DNA of 64,000 nt from Paraspadella gotoi. Lineage: Eukaryota; Chaetognatha. The stretch is from contig CM119266.1 of assembly GCA_051294375.1 (NCBI GenBank), forward strand, positions 7,209,431-7,273,430, given 5' to 3'. Every line of letters begins with the position of its first letter. Position 1 is the first letter of the stretch. The notes beneath the pieces were generated by a model, which saw nothing but the letters and a program-made list of their open reading frames with translations, was not told the origin of the DNA and made no database searches. The position numbers and the translations under genes were made by a program. Below, in pieces: positions 1-8,904 of this stretch.

Positions 1-596
1 AAAAAAAAAAATTGACAATTATGTTAGTTTTTAATCATTCTTTTTTCAGATTTTTATAACGAGAGTTTATGTCCTACATACTTACTTCTTTCATACATAT
101 CGTACTTCAAAAAAAAAAAATGTCGGACTTAATCCATCAATGAAAACTCATTGCAACAGACAAGATGTTTTTGGACTGAGACTTCATTACAAAAAGCAGG
201 AGCTTTACTGCATTACGCCGACGCTTGCGCAATAAAATTTTGGATATTATTCATTCTATATACAGTACTATACACCCCTTGACGAAAATGATCCAAATGC
301 CTTAAAACGTTATATGGTTACAGCGAAAATCAAAAACGTATCAGAATCGTCAAAAAAAAACAAAAAAAAAAACAAAAAAAACCGAACGCAGCCTCGTTTT
401 CGAATTGCAGTTTGAAAAAAAAACTATCCTATAAAATCCCTTCCGATGCCTCATTGAAATAAAATTAGCGAACTTGTAAGACGTTTATACAAGTTGTATA
501 AATCTTTTTTTTTTTTTCAAAAATAAATCCGCCAAATCTGCGGCGACCCGAAGGATTTATTTCCCGATCGAATCGCCCTCATAGAAATTCCGCAAC
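1..596. other. Upstream region of alternative globin exon 1a
   Basis: No coding exon seen. The stretch is AT-rich with several A- and T-tracts. The last 60 bases before the ATG at 597 are less AT-rich and could be a 5' UTR, but I see no clear TATA box. Confidence 0.4.
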
Positions 597-680
597 ATGG
601 GATGCGGTCCATCGACGGAAACGAATAAACAAGCGTTGACCAATTGGTCTCCTACTCCGGACAAGGACGACAGTTGGAAG
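597..680 (+). CDS. Alternative (or orphan duplicate) globin X first coding exon 1a
   Basis: ATG in the context CAACATGGG opens 28 codons beginning MGCGPS and ending SWK, followed directly by the donor GTAAGT in phase 0. It has the same length, phase and ends as the exon at 17142 and matches it at 16 of 28 residues, including the acylation residues Gly2 and Cys3. No other globin exon is visible between here and 17142. It is therefore either an alternative first exon splicing to 37922 across 37 kb, or the remnant of a duplicated gene. Sequence alone cannot decide. Confidence 0.7.
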
Positions 681-1131
681 GTAAGTTAATCGGGTAGGGT
701 CTTTGACCCGCGAGCTCCTTTGGAAATGACTATTAACGCTGAATAACTTTAGAATAACTTTAGCCTAAGTAAAAGTTAAGGAACAAAAAGTTACAATCCT
801 TCTAGAAATGTGTATGTCAAAACCTTAATTACTGTCAATATATCGATATTTTATGCTTGGATTGGCTGACTTGGCTCATTGGCTCATTAAGATCTATATG
901 ATTATTTTTTTCTAGATCTCTATGATCTACAATCCAACGATATTTATGAGTTTTTCAAACAAATGATCGTTTGAATTAAAAAACTGCGATAGTCAAGGTA
1001 TCCCCGAATCCCAGTTTGTCCGAAAATAAAGACCCATTTTTCTTTAAGGAGTAGATAAACTGTGGCGGTGAAGACCAACGATTTCCATGGTTGTAATTTT
1101 TGCAGCTTTCAAGATGTGTCCTGATAAAAAG

Positions 1132-1345
1132 TTATAAAATATATGAAATAAGTTTATCCAAAATAAAAATAATCTATCTATTTAATAGATACGCTATCTC
1201 GCCCATATTTTTGACAGGCAACGTCAGAGGCTTGCAAAAAGCTAACATTGCGGAATCCGACAAGATTCTTTCACAATCTAGTCTCACAGTCTCACAGTCT
1301 AGCCTTCATATCAATGAAGTGGTATTTAATGTTTTTATTAATTGT
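1132..1345 (+). mobile_element. Degenerate copy of MITE family M
   Basis: Diverged copy of the left half of the element at 35392-35859: it shares AGCTATCT..GCC...TTGGACAGGC-type sequence, the CTCACAGTCT motif and CTATCAATGAAGTG. It lies in the globin intron next to the missing exon 5 of secreted-gene copy 1. Confidence 0.5.
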
Positions 1346-1377
1346 CTCAATTGTATGATTTCATTTTGTATCATGTA

Positions 1378-1572
1378 TGGTGGACTAAAATCCACCAACC
1401 GTTCATCAGCGGCCATTGGTGCCGGAGGCAAGTCATTCGCCTCCCAACCCAAAGGTCCGGGGTTCTAGCCCGGTGGTTGTCTGGCAGTTAAGAGGGACGG
1501 GGCGCTTAACCCGCCTGTAACATGATCCGAAGCTCAGGGACTGCTTACATTGAACGGTTCTGTCATTAACAC
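1378..1572 (+). mobile_element. SINE-like family A, copy 1
   Basis: Shared, inverted, with 17810-17980. It contains GGGGTTCTAGCCC, close to a Pol III B box, followed by a common tail (GGGACGGGGCGCTTAACCC, GATCCGAAGCTCAGGGACTG). This suggests a tRNA-derived SINE. Confidence 0.55.
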
Positions 1573-1802
1573 ATAATAATAATTACTGTCTCTTCACATG
1601 TATACAAGACTTTCCTAACTCGCATTGACCTTTATTTAGTTCATTATTTATTTGTTATTTGTTATGATATAACTAGCATAATCAGACCTGCGACAAGAGG
1701 TCACGATCTGAGAGACAAAATCCCCTGAATTCGACCGGTAAGATGCCTCATGAAATGGACATTACATGACTTGACATGTTGAAAAAAAAAAAAAAAACTC
1801 AC

Positions 1803-2053
1803 GTGTCTGACACCATCAAGTAACCGAAATCCACGTTGCAGCCGCCCCAGTTCAGATTGACGTAGAAATGCCTTTTGTGAGTAGGACTTCCTTTCATGCT
1901 CCAGTAGTTGTAATCTCTGTCCACATCAACGCTCGGTCCGGCGTCGATCTAGATGATCCGTTTCCTCGTGAACCAGTTTTCGATGTTGCTGCCGGTTCCG
2001 TTGAAGATGATGTCGACGACGGCCTCCTTGTCTTGCCAGATGGTGTAGCGAAC
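1803..2053 (-). pseudogene. Copy 1 exon 4 with in-frame TAG
   Basis: Acceptor TGATTTCAG, donor GTGAGT in phase 2. The reading frame has a single stop (TAG, plus-strand CTA near 1949-1951) between KRII and IDAGPSVDV. The rest is intact and closely similar to copy 3. Confidence 0.75.
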
Positions 2054-2205
2054 CTGAAATCATTAAAAATCTTAAAAGTATAGTGATCTCGCCAGTCGTG
2101 AATTGTAAAGTTTAGATGGAAGGAGAGGAGGAGGAAGAAGAGGAGAAAATAAAGAAATAAAAAAAGAAAGACAAAAAATTGAAGCGATGATAATCTTTCA
2201 CCAAT

Positions 2206-2440
2206 AACCAAAAATTGATGCGATTATAACCAAATGATTGATGCGATGATAACCAAATGATTGATGCGATGATAGTCATTCCTTGATGTGATAATAATCA
2301 TTCATTGATGCAATGATAGTCATTCATTGTTGCGATGAATCATTGAACGTAAATAAAACAAACAAATGCGTGTATGAGTGAGAGAGAGAGAGAAAGAGAA
2401 AGAGAGAGAAAGAAAGAGAGAGAGAAAGAAAGAGAAGTCC
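2206..2440 (+). repeat. 22-bp minisatellite plus GA tract
   Basis: Degenerate repeats of TTGATGCGATGATAACCAAA, ending in a GAGAGA tract after AATGCGTGTATGAGT. The same sequence, tail included, forms the terminal inverted repeats of the composite element at 22080-23950. Confidence 0.7.
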
Positions 2441-2826
2441 AACTGTAAGAGATGATTAATTAATATGATCTTAAATGAGATTTAATTTCTCAAAAAAAGT
2501 TAAATAAAAGATATAACTACAACTTTCAAAAATATTTATGTTTTCTTGGTAAAAATTAAGAAAAAGTAATAAAATTATCGAAAGATGATGATGATGATTA
2601 ATTGATTATTAATAGTTTTTTCTATTTTTCACCCACTTATGATCAAAATATCGAAAAAAGAATTATACTTTGTGTAGACCACTTTCTGCAAGCTACCTGA
2701 ATCTCTTCTTAAAAATAAATATAAATATTTAAAAATTAATATATGGGGTATGGAGTAATATTAAAATTTATTATCTTTTAAAATTTTTTAAAAAATGTCT
2801 AAATTTTTGTTTGAGCAGGTGCTAAT

Positions 2827-3439
2827 AAGGCGTAGTGAAAGTTACATACGAAAATTCTAAAAAGGTCAATTATGAACAACATACCATCAGTGAACATTAA
2901 TTTGTAAAAAAAAAATTTTATGTTTTTTAATTTTTGCAGTAGGCTATATTTATATATAGTACTATTCTTATAAATCAAAAAAATTAAATATAGGCTTTTC
3001 TTAATTTTAATTACAGATTTGAATTCCTCGTCAAAAGTTGATCAAAGAAAATATAAATCATTTTAAAAAATTCTTTCATTAAGTGGGTTAAAAATTAAAA
3101 AAAACTATATTTAATATATAAAAAAATAATTTTCAGCTTAAAATATAGCTTTTTCTAATTTTTGACCCACTTAATGAAGGAATTTTTCAAAAAGAATTAT
3201 ATTTCTTTCTATTAACTTTTTATGACGAATCCAAATCTGCAAAAAAATATTAGAAAAAACTGTTTTGAAATTTTAACATATATTGGTTGAGTACTAGTAT
3301 AAATATGGCCTACTGCGTAAACTGTAAAATTTATTATAATTTTTTTATTACATAAATGTTCATTAGTATAATGTTGTTCGTTCGCTGACTTTTATAATTT
3401 TAATTAAATCGTTAAAATTTAGAAATTTTACTACGCCTT
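2827..3439. mobile_element. Foldback MITE (AAGGCGTAGT family), copy 1
   Basis: A near-complete 0.6-kb palindrome with ends AAGGCGTAGTGAAA and TTTTACTACGCCTT. Flanking GGTGCTAA and ATGCTTAA are an imperfect 8-base duplication. It lies in intron 3 of secreted-gene copy 1. No coding capacity. Confidence 0.8.
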
Positions 3440-3801
3440 CATGCTTAATTCAAATTTCTTAACCACCTTTCTAAGTTAGGCTACTCCTACTTGGAAGCTT
3501 TGAAACTATTTCTGTATCAAACTGTCAGTATTAATTAATATTATATGTTTGCCTAAGGCGATGAATAAATATATACAGAAGGCTTCATATTATAAAATGA
3601 GGTACCCGTTTTTTGTGACCAGAATTTGTTCCCACCAAACTACCCAATCGAATTTTATGAAATTTTACATATAGAGTCCTAATGATGACATAAATGGAAC
3701 TATCGAGACAAATTTTTTTATTAATATTTTTTTAATACATACTTTATACTAACTTAGTGGTTTACTTCCCACTTCGTAACTACAACGCTATGTGTACGGA
3801 C

Positions 3802-3932
3802 CAGTTTGAATCTTGAATCAAAGTTTTTCTTCCAATTGTCAAGGAATTCTCTGTTCGTCCATCCGCCATGGAAAGCAATCCCTAAGTCCGAATATTGCTC
3901 GGCGTTTCCGCTGACGAGATTCTCGTCCTTTC
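3802..3932 (-). pseudogene. Copy 1 exon 3
   Basis: Acceptor TTTGTCAG; 131 bases, the same length as in copy 2. It encodes KDENLVSGNAEQYSDLGIA then FHGGWTNREFLDNWKKNF. The donor reads GTCCGT, a weak site; copy 2 has a similarly weak GTCGGA at the same place. Confidence 0.7.
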
Positions 3933-4189
3933 CTGACAAATATGGCTTATTTAATTCATAATTTATATTCATATATGTTTAAAAATGGCAAAATTACATC
4001 TTTTCCTAAGTATAACAAACTAAATATATAAAAAAGTTATATTAAGTTGAATATATTTTAAATAATTGTTAAATCTATATAATATTTCTTCTTAAAGGGG
4101 AGAGGGATGTTAGTGTTGTCTTCTGATAATATAGGGAACATCTACACATATTACATTCATATTTAAGATCCACGCCTGACCAAACTTAC

Positions 4190-4300
4190 CCTTTGTAAAA
4201 GCCTCCAGGACGTTGATTCCGCTGCGGCTGCTGACGCGGAGAACGAGGCGACCCGGCTGGTAAAAATTAATTGGCGATTTGCAAGAGGGGAAGGCGCCGC
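4190..4300 (-). pseudogene. Copy 1 exon 2
   Basis: Acceptor CTTTCCAG, donor GTAAGT, phase 1 to phase 1. It encodes PSCKSPINFYQPGRLVLRV, SSRSGINVLEAFTKG, matching the RVS..SGINV.(D/E)A(F/W)T core of the other copies. Confidence 0.7.
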
Positions 4301-4861
4301 CTGGAAAGATGAATTGGAATTTGAATGAGTTTGGAAATTAAAAGAAAGATAATAGTGAGGAATATTGGTGATTTGAAATCGTATTCATTATTTTCAGTGT
4401 TAATTCTCGATAGTCGTAATAGCGCACAGTGTGACGAGCTGGTTAAACCCGCCGTGAGCTATGAATCCGGATCCATAGTTTCGTAAGGAAAGGCAACTGA
4501 CGGCCAAATCTCCCAGACCTAGATCATTCAAGGCGTTCAAGAGTTCTAAGGTAACAGAATATAAATTATTAAATTCCATTTAATTTTCTGGATTTGGCTT
4601 CCAAAATCCCGTTCAAAATCATTCCAGAATCTTCTTCCTCTTCCGGAATCCTCTTCCGGAATCCTTTCCTCTGTTTCCGGGATTCATTCATCTGTGATGG
4701 TATTAAGCAGTTTCATCTTCCATGTCGGGAATAGCGATTATTGAAGCATATAACTTATAATATGGTGCTATTAAAATAGAGCAAACATTGTAAAGTATGA
4801 GAATTCAAATTATTTAAATTTTATAAAAGTCATAGTTAGCTTGCATAATATCATTACAGGA

Positions 4862-4989
4862 GATACAGAGATGGAACCGGATCAGAGACTCGGGGAGAAA
4901 TCACCGAAATGGAATCAAGCTCTCTGATACAGAGATGGAACCGAATCAAAGACTCGGGAAGAAATTACCAAAATGGAATCAAGCTCTCG
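4862..4989 (+). repeat. Two tandem 64-bp units
   Basis: Two copies of a unit beginning GATACAGAGATGGAACCG and ending AATGGAATCAAGCTCTC. They lie directly upstream of the CCAAT/TATA-like module. Confidence 0.75.
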
Positions 4990-4990
4990 G

Positions 4991-5095
4991 ATTGGTTGAG
5001 ACCAAAATGGAAGCGGCCAATAGGTGGATGCGCTTTCATCCGCCAGGAAACTTTAGCAATGTCTATGATCCACTTGCATTGTATAAATAGCTGAG
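4991..5095 (+). promoter_or_regulatory. CCAAT/TATA-like promoter module
   Basis: ATTGG at 4991, GGCCAATAGG at 5015 and TATAAATAG at 5082, with spacing typical of a Pol II promoter. A related module occurs at 47080-47167, so it is probably the promoter of a mobile element rather than of a host gene. Confidence 0.35.
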
Positions 5096-5139
5096 TATCT
5101 GAGTATCTGAGTATTCTGTCCAAAATTGACACTCTCTCT

Positions 5140-5419
5140 GGATAAGGCGCTAAGTGGGCTGAAGATGACTCTCCGTAACTTTTATAACCCCCTCTAGCAG
5201 CCATGGAACGGGTCCTGGGCTTGGAACCAGGCTTGAGGGTTTTCCACGCCCCCAAGGCGGCTTACGGCCGTCCTCACACTTCCCGCAGGGTAGGTACCGC
5301 GTTGGGATTGAACCCGGTACCTAGTGGTCATGAGATGATGGCTTTACTCAATGAGCCACCGGGTCACGACTGAAGGTGTCATGCTTAGAGGCGGGGTGAA
5401 CTTTGCTATGCCCGACTAC
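5140..5419 (-). mobile_element. tRNA-derived SINE family B, copy 1
   Basis: Minus-strand copy with A-box-like GGTGGCTCATTGAG and B-box-like GGGTTCAATCCC, plus the body GATAAGGCGCTAAGTGGGC in complement. Other copies: 21345, 26152, 45849. Confidence 0.75.
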
Positions 5420-5589
5420 ATGTCTTCTTATCTGTTTTCTATCAATAAATTTCACTTTTGTTTCATGTTGAAATCCCAGTCTACTTACTTAAATGTGGTG
5501 GGATTCGACCCATTGGCTCCGAAGAGACTGAAAATAAAGATCCATAAAAATATTTCGGTAAGTTTCTTTACAAATTTTATATTATATAG

Positions 5590-6660
5590 AGGCCATTTGT
5601 TCAGAGAATCAGACTGTCTCGTGCTGTCCCATGACCCGAACTGGTTCTCAAGAGGTATTAGGGAGGCAATCTACATCAAAGCTCTCGAGCCCTCTTTGAA
5701 CCGTGATGGAGGACGATTCGATCTCCCTCCAAGCTATGATTCGCTTATCAAAAGCGTGGTGGAGGCCCCGTCTCCACCACGTCCGCACAATGATTCCCCT
5801 ATCTCCACTCAACGAGGCAGGCGGAGACCCTTGAGAAGGCAATGGACAGGCGATGCCTCTCCCTCAAATGCAGCAACTCAGTCCCTCTTTCTGTGGACCA
5901 AGCGTCGCCCAAAACGACGGCTACAGGAGGAGGGAGAGGAGTCCACCACTACTGCCGCGAAAGCAGCAAGAACGGACACCCACCCATCTCGCCAGCAGGC
6001 GAGAAGAGGGCAGTCAGCAGGCGTAACAGGCCAGAGAGACATAAGAGTAGCACTAGGAATGTTCCCGCAAGGGACAATCCCCAGCCCGGCACTTACCAGC
6101 TCAGTTATACTCTCCTCTCAACCATTGACACGCTAATGACCTGACCACATCGTCCTTGTCTTTCCTTTGCTCCACCAAGGGGGGCCCATCTCATTTTTGA
6201 GCTCTATCTTATCTCTTATATTTCATCTTTTCTTTAACTTAACTATCCCTAAAAAATGTAATTTTTCACATTTCACATTTCAAATTCTATATTTCACCTA
6301 ATTTATTATTTAGCTAATTGTTAATTTTCACTATTATTATTAAGCTTTGTATTTTGACTTTCTTTTTTGCTATTTAAAATAGTTTAGAGATTATTATATT
6401 ATTAAGCTTTAAAATCTTATATCTTTGTTGTACAATGTACATTGCACAAATGTATCATATTACCTCTCTCTCTTTCTCTCTCCCTGTTTGACCATTTTCA
6501 CTTCTTTTCAAAACCCACTCAATCTATCCTTGCCTTCAACCTGTCCTCACCTCTGACCACTATTCTGTCAAAGAATTAAAAACGAACTAAAAAAGACTCA
6601 AACGTGAGTCGAAACATGTCTGTTTTTTACTAATGTACAAATCATTAGTTAATATGACAT
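5590..6660 (+). mobile_element. Penelope-like retroelement 3' fragment (GIY-YIG end)
   Basis: An open stretch to TGA at about 6139 encodes NWFSRGIREAIYIKALEPSL, NRDGGRFDLPPSYDSL and then a basic, proline- and glutamine-rich tail. The EAIYIK..PSLNRDGGR motif resembles the end of the GIY-YIG nuclease domain of Penelope-like elements; this is from memory. A 0.5-kb untranslated part follows, ending with GACTCAAACGTGAGTCGAAACATGTC, a hairpin-like 3' end shared with 22961 and 24790. No reverse transcriptase is left. Confidence 0.6.
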
Positions 6661-7129
6661 TCTAATACAAAGTTTTTTCTCATCGTTCACTTACCATATT
6701 TTAACATCACCACAAACAAAAATCCGACAAAAATTTTCATAGACATTTTACAAATTTTCAAGAAAAGTTGTAAAGAGCAATAGTTTTCCCAAATTTTTGA
6801 GCAATGTCAAAATGAAGCAAAATTCCGCTTTAAAGAGTTTAATATATGCAGGAAAATTATAACTTAATCGTTAACTCAATAATGTTCATCGTTAAAATAT
6901 ATTTCAATATATAATTTTCGAAAATTTATTCCAAATATGTCACATACAGAAAAAATTTTTATAGTAGTAATAACCAAATTCAATCTTTGACAAAAATAGG
7001 AAATGTATGTGTTGTATGTATTGTGGATGTAACCGGATCTCAAAGTTGTGCGTTGGCACAAAAAAAGTTTGGTAAATATCTTTTTTTTTTCTTTCGTTTC
7101 GTTGCGTTGGTAGCATTAAAGGAGAATAG

Positions 7130-8060
7130 TTTGTTTTTATTTTGAACAACGAATTTATTTAGCATGAAAAATGGACATGTTTCGGCTTCAATGTAAGTGA
7201 ATGGAATTTTGACAATTATTTTCACAGAGTTTGAAGTTTAGAGAGAGAGAGAGAGAGAGCAAAGTTTCCCTGTCACCACTCGACGTGGCAGAGGGAGACC
7301 TCTCGAAAGACAATGGGCACACAATGCCACTTCTGATACTGTAGCAACTTCGCTGGACTCTCCTCAGGCGAGGCGCCCACCCAAAAGACGGCTGCAGTCA
7401 GATGAAGAGGAAGGTCTTGTTCCCAATGCTAAAGCACCAAGAACAAACTTTGGCCCACCTGGCCGTAAGGCAAGAAAAGGGCAGCCGGCAGGCATAACAG
7501 GCCAGATGGATATTAGAGTGGCCCTCGGCATTTTTCCGAAAGGATCTCTGCCTGACCCCAACATGACATCATCTGTCAACCTTGCAACTCAAAACCCAGA
7601 TGACCCATGACCTGCCACTGACCGGGTATCCTTGTCACTGCTTTTCCTTTGTCCTAAAAAGGGAGGGGGCCAGCTCTATTTTGAGCTCTTTCTTTTTCTT
7701 TTTTTTCACTTTCTTTCTCTCTTGACCTATTCTCTATCTTTATCTTTCATATTTCATTTTTCATTCTCCTATTAATCTAAAACTTAATTTAGTTGTTATT
7801 TGTATAGTTTATTATTTCAATGTTAATGTTTTCTTTACATTGCTAAATGTATTCACAGTTTACTATTTTCAATGTTAATTTTTTCCTTTATGTTACTAAA
7901 TGTATTTTACTGTACTTTGGCAATCTGACCAAATTTTCATTTCTCTTTCACTCTCCTTCACTCACTTGTCCTCAGTATTAACCTACTCTCAGTCTACCAC
8001 TGTCCTTTTCTCAATTATTTGTTGGAAACTTTGCTCTCTCTCTCTTTCTCTCTTTCTCTA

Positions 8061-8096
<36 letters not shown>

Positions 8097-8222
8097 TCTC
8101 TCTCTAAACTTCAAACTCTGTGAAAATAATTGTCAAAATTCTATTCAATTTGCGCTGAAACATGTCCATTTGTCAGGCTAAATAAATTCGTTGTTCAAAA
8201 TAAAAACAAACTTTTCTCCTTT
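7130..8222 (+). mobile_element. Penelope-like fragment with inverted end
   Basis: 7270-7610 is homologous to the C-terminal coding tail at 5790-6140 (ITGQ.DIRVALG motif) but is no longer open on the sense strand. The 3' end (8100-8222, AAACATGTCC...) is repeated inverted at 7130-7260, giving about 110-bp terminal inverted repeats. Incomplete inverted copies are typical of Penelope-like elements. Confidence 0.6.
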
Positions 8223-8406
8223 AATGGTAAATATCGTATAACGTATATCATTGAGAAGATGAGAACAAAAGAAAATAGACTAATGTAAAAGAAAGTTTTA
8301 ATCTATATTTCTATTCTTACAATCGAGTACATTAACATTTGAAAACGTTAATTATCGTATAATTTTATCAAAATTGACATTTAAAGTCCGTATTTGAAGT
8401 TGTTCT

Positions 8407-8554
8407 CTATTTGACTGCGATTGTGAGACAATCCGCCATCCCGAGAGGAGCGCTCATCAAAGTCCCGCTCTTATTTTTGGAATAGAGAAACTGGGGAAAT
8501 GAATTCCATCCCTTTTTCCCGTTGAAGACTCTCATGCAAACCTCCTTCTTTACT
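8407..8554 (-). CDS. Copy 2 exon 5 (stop)
   Basis: Acceptor TTTTGCAG, phase 2 entry. Encodes VKKEVCMRVFNGKKGWNS, FPQFLYSKNKSG, LGMADCLTIAVK and then TAG. It aligns with copy 3 exon 5 at YPVFFYS and LGMADTVTI. Confidence 0.75.
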
Positions 8555-8581
8555 CTGCAAAAGAAAATAATGTTTTTCTTC

Positions 8582-8620
<39 letters not shown>

Positions 8621-8684
8621 TCTCATGCAAACCTCCTTCTTTACTCTGAAAAAAAATATTTATCTTAATAATAATAATAAAAAC

Positions 8685-8753
<69 letters not shown>

Positions 8754-8810
8754 TCATGCAAACCTCCTTTTTTACTCTGAAAAAAATATTTATCTCAATA
8801 ATACATAATC

Positions 8811-8904
<94 letters not shown>

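Larger units (their letters stand above)
1803..4300 (-). pseudogene. Secreted-protein family copy 1, broken
   Basis: Three exons on the minus strand match copies 2 and 3 in order, length and phase: exon 2 (4190-4300), exon 3 (3802-3932) and exon 4 (1803-2053). Exon 4 is 251 bases in all three copies. It keeps the family motifs VRYTIW, VVDIIFNGTGSN, NWF, GPSVDVDR, HFYVN and GGC, but the codon after KRII is TAG, where copy 3 has Glu. I find no exon 5 between 1 and 1802, where SINE and MITE sequence lies instead, and no signal-peptide exon upstream. A single-base assembly error could explain the stop but not the absent last exon. The function of the family is unknown to me. Confidence 0.7.

Noticed and set aside
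4396-4550. Possible exon, minus strand ending AITTIEN or plus strand LILDSRNSAQCDELVKP
   Set aside because: Both strands offer acceptor-bounded open stretches and neither matches a neighbour or a family I know.
5351-6136. 261-residue host gene
   Set aside because: The first part is SINE and unrelated sequence; the second part is a retroelement C-terminus with a diverged copy at 7.3 kb.
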